Source: Desulfarculaceae bacterium (GTDB lineage Bacteria > Desulfobacterota > Desulfarculia > Desulfarculales > Desulfarculaceae). Taken from it: a DNA stretch of 64,000 nt. The notes beneath the pieces were generated by a model. That model made no database searches. It was not told where the DNA came from and worked only from the letters and a program-made list of their open reading frames with translations. A program made the position numbers and the translations under genes. The DNA lies in assembly GCA_021737645.1 (NCBI GenBank), contig JAIPDO010000015.1, positions 1 to 64,000 on the forward strand. Direction: 5' to 3'. Below, piece after piece: positions 53,776 through 62,402 of the stretch; position 1 is the stretch's first letter; each line of letters starts with the position of its first letter.

Positions 53776-53819
53776 ACAATTGTTGAAATATTGAGGCACA
53801 ATAGTAATCTCTATTGTGC
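53776..53819 (-). promoter_or_regulatory. Two palindromic operators upstream of the efflux operon
   Basis: AACAATTGTT at 53776-53785 and GCACAATAG-TAATCT-CTATTGTGC at 53796-53819 (perfect 9-bp arms), in an AT-rich patch immediately before the tolC-like start. Typical of a TetR- or MarR-type repressor site, but no such regulator gene adjoins. The whole gap 53766-54116 is divergent regulatory DNA; a TTGTCA at 53925-53930 may belong to the plus-strand promoter. Confidence 0.55.
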
Positions 53820-54116
53820 GCAAATACGAGGTGGGTTTCAACACAGGCTTGGCCTCGGGGGCGCAAAACCCGGCGATTTACACCTTATTTTCTTGTGTGA
53901 AATTCTCCTTTGGAGTAATCTTCTTTGTCAATCAGTCAACTACTATAGCTTATATCGATGTGGGTTGAAGCCAGGGGCCGCGATGAGCCAACAGCTTGAG
54001 ACAAAAATCCCCTGGTTTTTGTGCGCGTTCTCACAAAAGCCTTTTCGCTCCTGGGCCTGATGCGCGGTCCGCTGAGGGCGAAAAGGATAAAACCAGCAAC
54101 GAGGGAGACCGGCCAG

Positions 54117-56162
54117 ATGATCATAGAAGCCTTGGCACTGGGTGGATTGGGATGCCTGGCGGCCATGGGTTTGGGCGTAGCGGCCAAGATGTTCTACGTG
54201 GAAGTAGACCCCCTGGTGGCCGCCATTGAAGAGGCTCTGCCTGGGGCCAACTGCGGAGGCTGCGGCTATGCCGGTTGCGCCACCGCCGCCGGCGAGATAG
54301 CCAAGGGCAAGATGGCCCCCAACGGTTGCGTGGGCGGTGGTCCCACCGTGGCCGTGGCCGTGGCCACCATATTGGGCGTCAGCGTCTCGGAGACCGAACC
54401 CCAGATCGCCCAGGTGGGCTGCCGCTATCCTTTGCAGCGGGCCGACCTGAAGTACCGCTACAGCGGCGCGGCCGACTGCCGGGCGGCAATCCTGTTGGCG
54501 GGCGGCCCCAAGGAATGCCCGGTGGGCTGCATCGGCCTGGGTTCCTGCGTGCAGGCCTGCCCCTTCGACGCCCTGAGCATCGGCCCCGACGGCCTGCCGG
54601 TGGTGGACGAATACCGCTGCACCGGCTGCGGCACCTGTGAGCGCACCTGCCCGGTGGGCATCATGGGACTCACCTCGGTGAGCGACCGCATCATGAACGA
54701 AATAACCGTGGAGGACTGCTCGGCCCCCTGCCAGCGCCGCTGTCCGGCGGGCATCGACATTCCCCAGCAGATCAAGCGCACCGCCCTGGGCGACTACCAG
54801 GGAGCCCTGTCGGTCATCAAGGAGCGCAACCCTCTGCCGCTGATCTGCGGGCGCATCTGCCCCCACCCCTGCGAAACCGAATGCCGCCGCAACCTGGCCG
54901 ACGAGGCGGTGGCCATCAACCCCCTCAAGCGCTTCGTGGCCGACCATGAGCGCGAAAGCGGCCAGCGGGTCATGCCCTACAAGGCCCCGGCCACCGGCAA
55001 GAGGGTGGCGGTCATCGGCGGCGGCGTGGAGGGACTCTCCACCGCCTACTTCCTGGCCCGCCTGGGCCACAGCCCGGTGATCTACGAGGCACGGAGCGAT
55101 CTGGGCGGCCTGCTGCGCACCGCCATCCCGGCCGAGCGCCTGCCCCGGGATGTGCTGGATTGGGAGATCGAAGGCATCCTGGCCATGGGCGTGGAGGCCA
55201 AGACCGGCCAGAGCCTGGGCCGGGACTTTGACCTGGGCTCGTTGTACGCCGAAGGCTTCGACATGGTGGTCCTGGCCACCGGCGGCTGGGACGCGGCGCT
55301 TATGCTTGGCGCCCCCGCCCCCATGAAGCCGGGCATGCCCGGCCTGGAGCTGCTATTGCCCCTGATGATCTCCTGGGCCCAGGGCCGCGAGGTCGAGTTG
55401 GGCCAGCGGGTGGTCCTGGTGGGCGGCGGCAAGCAGACCCTGGCCGCGGCCCGTGGCTGCCAAGAGCGCGGGGCCAAGGAGGTCACCATCCTGTGGCCCG
55501 CGGGCGAAGACGCCACCGGCGTGGCCCACCAAGAGCTGGAAAAGGCCCAGGAAGAGGGCATCAAGATGCGCTTCAGGGCCACGGTGATCAGCCTGGAAGG
55601 CGCCGGCGGCCGCTTGACCGGCCTCAGCTACAGCCAGCCGCCCAACGGCCACGCGGCCCGTGAGGAGACCCTGGCCGTGGATACGGTGGTGGCGGCCAGC
55701 GGGCGGGTGCCCGGAGCCATCTTCACCCCCACCGCGCCCCGCGACGAAGAAGGCAAACTCACCGGAGACGCCTGGCGCACGGTGATGCCCTACGCCCCGC
55801 CCAGCGGCGGCCCCGGCGGCCTGTTCCAGGCCGATGAGGCCATCAGCGACTTCCGGGCGGCGGTGGAAGCCATCGGCGCCGGACGCCGGGCAGCGGCCTC
55901 GGTGAATCAGCTGTTGAGCGGCGAGGAAGTGGCCTCGCCCCAAGGCATGCTGGCCCGGGACACCCAGGTGTTGAGTGTAGATCAGGTCTTCAACCTGATA
56001 CAGGCGCCCGAACGCCAGCCCATGCCCCAGGCCGACGAAATGGCCCTGCTCAATGGCACCTCCGAGGCCGAGTTGGGGCTCAGCGAACAGGCGGCGCGGG
56101 AAGAGGCCAAGCGTTGCCTCAACTGCGGGCTGATCTGCTACTACCGCACTAAATACAACTAG
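54117..56162 (+). CDS. RnfB-like ferredoxin fused to a GltD-type NAD(P)H/FAD oxidoreductase
   Basis: 681 residues from the ATG at 54117 (GAGGGAG upstream); the frame upstream has no family features. Residues 1-25: membrane helix; 30-80: RnfB-type 4Fe-4S motif (C46-x2-C49-x4-C54, C71). About 135-190: two ferredoxin 4Fe-4S motifs (CIGLGSCVQACP, CTGCGTCERTCP). About 200-280: GltD-type FeS domain (CSAPCQRRCPAGIDIPQQI, CGRICPHPCETECRR). About 295-640: FAD site VAVIGGGVEGLSTAYFLARLG and NAD(P) site VVLVGGGKQTLAAARG. C-terminal CLNCGLICYY. Likely shuttles electrons between NAD(P)H, ferredoxin and the formate dehydrogenase encoded downstream. Confidence 0.82.
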   Translation: MIIEALALGGLGCLAAMGLGVAAKMFYVEVDPLVAAIEEALPGANCGGCGYAGCATAAGEIAKGKMAPNGCVGGGPTVAVAVATILGVSVSETEPQIAQVGCRYPLQRADLKYRYSGAADCRAAILLAGGPKECPVGCIGLGSCVQACPFDALSIGPDGLPVVDEYRCTGCGTCERTCPVGIMGLTSVSDRIMNEITVEDCSAPCQRRCPAGIDIPQQIKRTALGDYQGALSVIKERNPLPLICGRICPHPCETECRRNLADEAVAINPLKRFVADHERESGQRVMPYKAPATGKRVAVIGGGVEGLSTAYFLARLGHSPVIYEARSDLGGLLRTAIPAERLPRDVLDWEIEGILAMGVEAKTGQSLGRDFDLGSLYAEGFDMVVLATGGWDAALMLGAPAPMKPGMPGLELLLPLMISWAQGREVELGQRVVLVGGGKQTLAAARGCQERGAKEVTILWPAGEDATGVAHQELEKAQEEGIKMRFRATVISLEGAGGRLTGLSYSQPPNGHAAREETLAVDTVVAASGRVPGAIFTPTAPRDEEGKLTGDAWRTVMPYAPPSGGPGGLFQADEAISDFRAAVEAIGAGRRAAASVNQLLSGEEVASPQGMLARDTQVLSVDQVFNLIQAPERQPMPQADEMALLNGTSEAELGLSEQAAREEAKRCLNCGLICYYRTKYN

Positions 56163-56227
56163 CACCCAACAGGCGTGCCATTACCCGGCCCCCCGCGCGG
56201 CCAACTTGACCGAGAGCGGATAGAGAC

Positions 56228-57010
56228 ATGAAGCAAAAAATTATTGATCGCGCCAAAGAGCTTTTGACCAGCGGTGAAATCGGCGGTTTCCTGGCCCTCA
56301 AGCAGGAGGGCGTGCACATCGCCCCGCATCTTTTCACCGACCCGGCCGAGCTGGACATGCTCTCCCTGGGCGACGGCCAGGGACTGGGCGATGCCCGCTA
56401 CCCTCTGGTGAAGCTGCTTTACAACTTGGCCGAGCGCTTCCCCCAGGAGAAGTTCGGCATCATGGTTCGGGGTTGCGACGAGCGGGCCCTGAACCAACTC
56501 CTCAACGAGGACCGTTCCTGCCCTCTCCGGGCCGGGCGGGTGGTGCCGGTGGGTTTCTCCTGCCCCGAGGAGCTGGCCCAGGCCTGCGAGTGCGCCAAGC
56601 CCTGGCCCGACGCCCTGGTCGCCGGGGAAAAGACGGAAGGCTTCCCTCCGCCCGAGGCCGACACCAGCGACCTCATGCTCGAGTTGCAACAGTGGTTCGG
56701 CGAAGCGGACCGTTGCCTCAAGTGCCTGGGCTGCAAAAACTCCTGCCCGGTGTGCGTGTGTCATGAGTGCACCCTGGAGGAGGAGGCCATGCTGCCCCAG
56801 CGTCAGCTGCCGCCTACGCCCAACTTCCTGTTCACCCGCGCGGTGCACATGGTGGACCGTTGCGTGTACTGCGGCCTGTGCGAGGCGGCCTGCCCGGCGG
56901 GCATCCCCTTGAAAAAACTCTACCGCCTGGTGGCTCAGTTGGTGGGTCAGGGCATCCCCCTGGTGGGAGCGGCCCCCCGGCCCCAGCCCCAACCACCGGC
57001 CCAGCTTTAA
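56228..57010 (+). CDS. 4Fe-4S protein with HdrC/FrhB-like features
   Basis: 260 residues. The first 130 resemble the C-terminal region of F420 hydrogenase/formate dehydrogenase beta subunits (KFGIMVRGCDERALNQLLNED, VVPVGFSCPEELAQAC). The second half holds Cys-rich cluster-binding segments CLKCLGCKNSCPVCVCHEC and CVYCGLCEAACPAGIPL. No membrane helix. Between the RnfB-GltD fusion and fdhA (15-base spacing), so it is probably the electron-transfer subunit joining them. Exact cluster types uncertain. Confidence 0.75.
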   Translation: MKQKIIDRAKELLTSGEIGGFLALKQEGVHIAPHLFTDPAELDMLSLGDGQGLGDARYPLVKLLYNLAERFPQEKFGIMVRGCDERALNQLLNEDRSCPLRAGRVVPVGFSCPEELAQACECAKPWPDALVAGEKTEGFPPPEADTSDLMLELQQWFGEADRCLKCLGCKNSCPVCVCHECTLEEEAMLPQRQLPPTPNFLFTRAVHMVDRCVYCGLCEAACPAGIPLKKLYRLVAQLVGQGIPLVGAAPRPQPQPPAQL

Positions 57011-57025
57011 GAGAGAGACGGGATC

Positions 57026-59065
57026 ATGGATTACAAAAGCACCTTGTCCGTTTGCCCTTATTGCGGCTGCGGGTGCAGTTTTTACCTGGAAACCATCGAC
57101 GGAAAGCTGGTGGGCACCAAACCCTCGGCCACCAGCCCGGTGAACCAGGGCAAGCTTTGCGTAAAGGGCTGGAAGGTGCACGAGTTCGTGCAGAGCCCCC
57201 GGCGGCTCACCAACCCCCTGCTGCGTAAAAACGGCGAATTGGTGGAGGTTTCCTGGGACGAGGCCCTGGACTACGTGGCCGACAAGCTGCGCCGGATCAA
57301 GGCCGACCACGGCCCGGACTCCATCGCCTTTTTGGCCTCGGCCAAGATAACCAACGAGGACAATTACGTCCTGCAAAAATTCGCCCGCGCGGCGGTCGGC
57401 ACCAACAACGTCGATCACTGCGCACGCCTCTGACACAGCTCCACGGTGGCCGGTCTGGCCGCCGCCTTCGGCTCCGGAGCAATGACCAATTCCATAGAGG
57501 AACTGGCCGGCGCCGACACCATTTTCGTGATCGGCTCCAACACCACCGCCGCCCACCCCCTGGTGGCCGACCGGCTCTACCGGGCCAAGAAAAACGGGGC
57601 CACCATCATCGTGGCCGACCCCCGCAAGATTCAGCTGGCCCTTACCGCTGACCTCTACGTCAGCCAGGCCCTGGGCTCCGACGCCGCCCTTATCAACGGC
57701 ATCGCCCATATCATCATTAAAGAAGGCTGGCAGAACCAACAGTTCATCGACGACAACACCGAGGGCTACGAAGAGTTCAAGGCCATGGTCCAAGGCTACA
57801 CCCCCGAGCGCACCACCGAGCTAACCGGCGTGTCGGCCGAAGACCTCTACTTCATCGCCGAGAAATACGCCAAGGCCCCGGCGGGCTCCATCGTCTACTG
57901 CATGGGCATCACCCAACACACCTCGGGCGTGGACAACGTAAAGAGCCTGGCCAACCTGGCCATGCTCACCGGCCAGATCGGCCGGGAGTCCACCGGTGTG
58001 AACCCTCTGCGCGGCCAGAACAACGTGCAGGGCGCCTGCGACATGGGCGGCCTGCCCGATGTGTACCCCGGCTACCAGAAGGTGGACGTGCCCGAAATCC
58101 AGGCCAAGTTCGCCAAGGCCTGGGGCGCCGAGCTCAGCCCCAAGGCTGGCCTCAAGATCCCGGACATGCTCTCCGGCCTGAACGACGGCTCGGTGAAGGC
58201 GCTGATCGTGGTGGGTGAAAACCCCATGATGAGCGACCCGGACCAGCACCACGTGGAGCAGGCGCTCAAAAAGACCGAGCTCTTGGTTGTCCAGGACATC
58301 TTCGACCACCAGACCGCCCAGCTGGCCCATGTGGTTTTGCCTGGAGCCTCCTACGCCGAGAAGGACGGCACCTTCAGCAATACCGAGCGCCGGATACAGC
58401 GCCTGCACAAGGCGGTGGAGCCGGTGGGAGACTCCAAGGCCGACTGGGAAATCACCCAGGAAATCAGCAACCGCTTCGGCTACCCCATGAACTACGCCTC
58501 CCCGTCCGAGATCATGGATGAGATAGCCACGGTGACCCCGCAGTACGCCGGCATCAGCTTCGAGCGTCTGGAGGGCGAGGGGCTGCTGTGGCCCTGCCCC
58601 ACCCAGGACCACCCCGGCACCAAGTTCCTGCACGCTGGGGGCAAGTTCGCCCGGGGCAAGGGCCTGTTCCACGCCATCGAGTGGCGCGCCCCGGCCGAGG
58701 TGGTGGACGAGGAATACCCCCTGTGGCTCACCACCGGGCGGGCCCACGTGCACTATCACACCGGCACCATGACCCGTAACTCCCCCTCCCTGCACGCCCT
58801 GATGCCCGAAGGCTTCGCCGAGATCAACCCGGTGGAGGCCGAGAGGTTGGGGGTGAGCGAGGGCGAGATGCTCCAGCTCACCACCCGGCGCGGCACCATC
58901 CAGGCCAAGGCCATGATCACCGACCGGGTGCGGCCGGGCATGGTCTTCGTGCCCTTCCACTTCATGGAGGCCTGCGCCAACGTGCTCACCAACCCGGCCC
59001 TGGACCCGGTGTGCAAGATCCCCGAGTTCAAGGTCTGCGCGGTCAAGCTGGACAAGGCGGCATAG
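57026..59065 (+). CDS. fdhA: Selenocysteine formate dehydrogenase, catalytic subunit (UGA read as Sec136)
   Basis: 679 residues if TGA at 57431-57433 is decoded as selenocysteine; both halves are otherwise one frame. Molybdopterin-bis(MGD) enzyme that interconverts formate and CO2. 4Fe-4S ligands C10, C13, C17 and C45 (CPYCGCGCSF, GKLCVKGW). Active site reads DHCARL-U-HSSTVAGL, matching known Sec-type FdhF/FdhA. A bacterial SECIS hairpin starts 13 bases after the UGA. The C-terminal molydopterin-dinucleotide domain (LWLTTGRAHVHYHTGTMTRN, VFVPFHF) is intact. No Tat signal, so it is cytoplasmic. Conventional gene finders would split this into 57026-57433 and 57446-59065. Confidence 0.93.
57431..57464 (+). 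promoter_or_regulatory. UGA(Sec) codon and bacterial SECIS element
   Basis: TGA at 57431; stem CGGTGGCC (57444-57451) / GGCCGCCG (57457-57464) with one G-U pair and apical loop GGTCT (57452-57456). The loop GGUCU occupies positions 22-26 counted from the U of UGA, as I recall for the E. coli fdhF SECIS, which is bound by SelB. Confidence 0.9.
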
Positions 59066-59074
59066 GAGGGCTCG

Positions 59075-59167
59075 GTGAAGCGCCTACTGGAACGCTGGTG
59101 GTGGCTGCTGGTGCTGGCCGCCCTGGTGGCGGGCTGGACCAGCGGGGTGGTGCCCCTGCCGGTTTGA
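59075..59167 (+). CDS. 30-residue single-helix membrane peptide downstream of fdhA
   Basis: GTG start with GGAGG (59065-59069) at ideal spacing; the GGAGG overlaps the fdhA stop. Encodes a basic start (MKRLLER), WWW, a hydrophobic helix (LLVLAALVAGW) and a short tail to TGA at 59165-59167. Too short for usual gene callers. The good ribosome-binding site, charge pattern and position before the terminator support a real peptide; function unknown, possibly a small membrane partner of the Fdh complex. Confidence 0.6.
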   Translation: MKRLLERWWWLLVLAALVAGWTSGVVPLPV

Positions 59168-59226
59168 GTGTCCAGCCTTTGCGGGGTGCCGGGCGCGACC
59201 CCCTAAGTTAGCAAACCGATAAAAGA

Positions 59227-59261
59227 CCCCGGCCGGAGGCTATCCTCCAGCCGGGGTTTTT
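59227..59261. terminator. Bidirectional intrinsic terminator between fdh and tct operons
   Basis: CCCCGGC (59227-59233) / GCCGGGG (59250-59256) with inner GGAGG/CCTCC, followed by TTTTT on the plus strand; the AAAA before the stem gives a T-run on the minus strand. Serves the convergent fdhA and tctC transcripts. Confidence 0.85.
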
Positions 59262-59301
59262 CATGCCTGTCTCCGGGGCGGTGCGTCCCGAAGGTTAGAG
59301 G

Positions 59302-60288
59302 TTACTTTTTCTTCTTCAGCTCGGCCAGCAGGCCCTCCAGGTAGGCCTGGCGCTCCTTGAACATCTTGATGACCTGGTCCCGGGTCATGACCTTTACCGG
59401 GCTGCCGCTGGCCTTCATCTTCTTCAGGGTCTTCTTGTCGTTGAACATCTTGGGGAAAGCCTCGGCCAGCTTGGCGATAACCGCCGGGGGCGCGCCCTTG
59501 GGCAGGATCACCCCGCGGTAGTTCACGCTGGAGTTGTCCACGTCGATGCCGTTTTCCTTGAAGGTGGGCACGTCGGGCAAGAAGTCGTGGCGCTCAAGGT
59601 CGGCAACGGCCAGTATCTTTATGCGGTCCTTGTTGCGGAAAGAGTCGGACAGGTTGTTGAAGCCTGCCTTCACCTTGCCCGAAACCACCGACTGCATGGC
59701 CGGCACCCCGCCCTTTTCGGGGATGTAGGTCAGCTTGATGCCCGCGGCCTTCATCAGCTGCAGGGTGGCAATGTGGTGACCCACGTACATGCCCGCGCCG
59801 GACACGGTGATCTTGCCGGGGTTCTTCTTGGCGTAGGCCACGAAATCCTTGACGTTGTTGAAGGGGCTGTCCTTGGGCACTATGAGCACCGCGGGGTCGG
59901 CGCCCCAGTTGGCCACCGGCTCAAAGGCGTTGATGTCGTACTTGGTGGGATAGACGATGCTTTGGGCGATGAAGTGGGGCACGTTGTAGGACGCGATGGT
60001 GTAGCCGTCCTTGGAACCCTTCTGTACGAACCAGTTCCAGCCCACCTGACCGCCCGCGCCGGGTTTGTTGATGATCACGATGGGCTGGCCCAGATACTTG
60101 TCCTGGCCCGCCATCATGGTCACGATACGGGCCTGGAAGTCGGTGGCGCCGCCCGGCGAATAGGTTACGATCATGCTGATGGGCTTGTCCGGATAGTCCT
60201 CTGCCATGGCCGGCATGGAGCACGCCAGCACCAGGGCGGCCGCCAAGGCCACCGCCGCGAAACGGGTAAAAAATTTCATACTCTTCAT
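59302..60288 (-). CDS. tctC: Tripartite tricarboxylate transporter substrate-binding protein (TctC family)
   Basis: 328 residues. Signal peptide MKSMKFFTRFAAVALAAALVLACSMPAMA, then YPDKPISMIVTYSPGGATDFQARIV and INKPGAGGQVGWN, the ligand-binding motifs of Bug/TctC proteins. GGAG precedes the ATG by five bases. Periplasmic carboxylate binding; ligand unknown. Last gene of the tctA-tctB-tctC order, with a hairpin at 60318-60352 just upstream. Confidence 0.9.
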   Translation of the reverse strand: MKSMKFFTRFAAVALAAALVLACSMPAMAEDYPDKPISMIVTYSPGGATDFQARIVTMMAGQDKYLGQPIVIINKPGAGGQVGWNWFVQKGSKDGYTIASYNVPHFIAQSIVYPTKYDINAFEPVANWGADPAVLIVPKDSPFNNVKDFVAYAKKNPGKITVSGAGMYVGHHIATLQLMKAAGIKLTYIPEKGGVPAMQSVVSGKVKAGFNNLSDSFRNKDRIKILAVADLERHDFLPDVPTFKENGIDVDNSSVNYRGVILPKGAPPAVIAKLAEAFPKMFNDKKTLKKMKASGSPVKVMTRDQVIKMFKERQAYLEGLLAELKKKK

Positions 60289-60317
60289 ACCATCTCCCTC
60301 CTGGAGAATTTAGTAAC

Positions 60318-60352
60318 GGCCGTCGGGCCCGTACGCTGCCCTATTGACGGCC
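60318..60352 (-). terminator. Stem-loop between tctB and tctC
   Basis: GGCCGTC (60318-60324) / GACGGCC (60346-60352), no T-run. May stabilise the downstream binding-protein mRNA. Weak support. Confidence 0.35.
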
Positions 60353-60387
60353 CATAACTGCCTCTCTCCTACCTCCCTGCCGGCCAC

Positions 60388-60828
60388 TCAGAGCAGCAGG
60401 CCGCGCGGGGTTTGCACCTCCAAAAGCACGCTGAACAAGACGTAGAGCACAACGGTGAAGATGAAAGATCCCAGGGCCCAGCGCAGGCCCTGCTTGGTGT
60501 TCAGCTTCTTGTAGCCCATTACGAAAGTTACGGTGATGAAGAACAGGAAAGAAGCCAAGTAAAAACCCAGGGTCTCCAATACGAACAAGTAAATGACGAT
60601 GATGACGAACAGGCTCCCCACCTTCAGGAAGGGAAAGGGGGCCCGCTTGGCCTCGGGCTTGCGGAACAGCAAATGCTGCAAGCACAGCAGGCCCGAGAGT
60701 ATGCCCATGATGATGATGATGGTGCGGGGGAACACCGCCGCCCGCGCCTCCTCGATGTGGCCCAGAGTGGCATACAGCGCCACCGAGCCCACAAAACATA
60801 CCAAGCCGACTATGGCGTCGCGGTTCAT
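60388..60828 (-). CDS. tctB: Tripartite tricarboxylate transporter small membrane subunit (TctB family)
   Basis: 146 residues with four predicted helices (IVGLVCFVGSVALYATL, PRTIIIIMGILSGLLCLQHLLF, GSLFVIIVIYLFVLETLGFYLASFLFFITVTFVMG, WALGSFIFTVVLYVLFSVLL). Typical size and arrangement for TctB. Overlaps tctA by four bases. Confidence 0.88.
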   Translation of the reverse strand: MNRDAIVGLVCFVGSVALYATLGHIEEARAAVFPRTIIIIMGILSGLLCLQHLLFRKPEAKRAPFPFLKVGSLFVIIVIYLFVLETLGFYLASFLFFITVTFVMGYKKLNTKQGLRWALGSFIFTVVLYVLFSVLLEVQTPRGLLL

Positions 60829-62351
60829 GACCCCACCTCCCCGGCCTGGATCCGAGCCTTTTCCTTCCTATACTGGCGCGCCTCGCTGTACACGCTGTAG
60901 GTGATGGACCCCACGCACAGGACGATGATCACCAGATTGAGGCTGCCGGTGAAAAAATAATTGAACACGCCGACGTCGGTGTCGGCGATGAGCTTGCCCT
61001 TCAAGAAGTTGTTTTCCGCTATTCCTCCCAGGATTATGCCCAGCACCACCGGCGCGCCGGAGAAGCCCACCTTGCGCCCTATGTACATCAGGGTGCCCAG
61101 GGAGAACATCACCACCACGTCGTCAAAGCTGTTTTGCACGCTGTAGGTGCCGAACACCGCCAGCACGGTGACCGCCGCGGCCATCTCCAGGTCAGGCACC
61201 TTCATAACCGTGTGCGAGTAGCGCGACATCAGCAGGCCGAAGACGCACATGGCCACCTGGGCCAGCACCAGTGAGGCGATAAAGGTGTAGGTGACCTCGG
61301 CGTGGGAGCGGAACAGGTCCGGCCCAGGAAACAGACCATGGATAAGAAGACCGCCCAGCAGCACCGCCGCGGTGGGCGAGCCGGGCACGCTCAGGGTCAA
61401 CAGGGGAATCAACGAAGGCCCCACCATGGCGTTGTTGGCCGACTCGGCCGCGGCCACACCCTCGGGGTTGCCGGTGCCGAAGGACCGAGGGTTCTTGCTG
61501 AACTTGCGCACCTGGTCGTAGGCGATGAGCCCGGCCACCTGGCCGCCCGCTCCGGGGATGATGCCGATGAGCGCCCCCACCACAGACCCGATGGACAGAG
61601 CCTTTACCTTGCCCAGGTTCTCTCGCAGGGTTTGCCAGAGGATGCCCTTTTGGGGCTTGAAGTTTACTTCGTCGCGATCCTGGAAGGCCGTCTCCATGAG
61701 GGAGAAGACCTGGGGTATGGCGAAAAGCCCGATAAGGGCGGGTACGATGGCCACCCCACCGGTAAGCACGTCGTGGAACACGAAACGGGGCGTGGCCAGC
61801 ATGGGGCTGAAGCCGATCACCGAGATCAATAGGCCGAACATGCCGCCGATGAGCCCCTTGAGCACCGAGCCCGAGGTGAGCCCGGCCATGACCGTGATGC
61901 CGAAAATGGCGATCCAGAACATCTCCGAAGGGCCGAACTTCATGGCCACCTCGGCCAGGGGCGGGGTGAACAGGATCATGATGATCATGCCGAAGATGCC
62001 GCCCACCAACGAGGAGATAAAACAGTAGTAAAGGGCCTTCTGGGCCTGGCCCTGTTTGGCCATGGGGTGGCCGTCCAAAAGGGTGGCTATGTTGGCCGGG
62101 GCGCCGGGGATGTTTATCAAGATGGCCGAGATGGCCCCGCCGGCCACGGTGGCGGTGTACACCGCACCCAAAAGAACCAACCCGGTGGCCGGCTCCATGT
62201 GAAAGGTGAAAGGCACCAACAGGGCCACGGCCATGGTGGGGCTGAGCCCCGGCGTGGCTCCCAGGAACAGGCCGCCGATGACCCCCAACACCAACACCAG
62301 CAGGTTGATGGGGGTCAGGGCCTGGGGAAAATACGTTAGAAAGTCGACCAA
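60825..62351 (-). CDS. tctA: Tripartite tricarboxylate transporter large membrane subunit (TctA family)
   Basis: 508 residues, TTG start with GAGAGGTGAGG upstream, about 12 helices. Diagnostic GATPGLSPTMAVALLVPFTF, AVYTATVAGGAISAILINIPGAPANIATLLDG, GALIGIIPGAGGQVAGLIAYDQ and LSVPGSPTAAVLLGGLLIHGL motifs. Secondary carboxylate importer channel working with TctB and the binding protein. Confidence 0.93.
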   Translation of the reverse strand: MVDFLTYFPQALTPINLLVLVLGVIGGLFLGATPGLSPTMAVALLVPFTFHMEPATGLVLLGAVYTATVAGGAISAILINIPGAPANIATLLDGHPMAKQGQAQKALYYCFISSLVGGIFGMIIMILFTPPLAEVAMKFGPSEMFWIAIFGITVMAGLTSGSVLKGLIGGMFGLLISVIGFSPMLATPRFVFHDVLTGGVAIVPALIGLFAIPQVFSLMETAFQDRDEVNFKPQKGILWQTLRENLGKVKALSIGSVVGALIGIIPGAGGQVAGLIAYDQVRKFSKNPRSFGTGNPEGVAAAESANNAMVGPSLIPLLTLSVPGSPTAAVLLGGLLIHGLFPGPDLFRSHAEVTYTFIASLVLAQVAMCVFGLLMSRYSHTVMKVPDLEMAAAVTVLAVFGTYSVQNSFDDVVVMFSLGTLMYIGRKVGFSGAPVVLGIILGGIAENNFLKGKLIADTDVGVFNYFFTGSLNLVIIVLCVGSITYSVYSEARQYRKEKARIQAGEVGS

Positions 62352-62402
62352 ACCTCACCTCTCCAGGCTAACTTTTTGGTTTGCCGCGTCACAGGGCCTG
62401 GT

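Noticed and set aside
53850-53866. Possible sigma-54 promoter (TGGCCTC-GGGG-GCGC) for the fdh operon
   Set aside because: GG and GC spacing fits, but the -12 part matches poorly (GCGC for TTGC) and it lies about 250 bases from the first gene.
57026-57433. Separate short gene or frameshifted pseudogene before 57446
   Set aside because: Same frame as the downstream part, and the UGA is followed by a SECIS hairpin at the correct spacing, so this is one selenoprotein gene.
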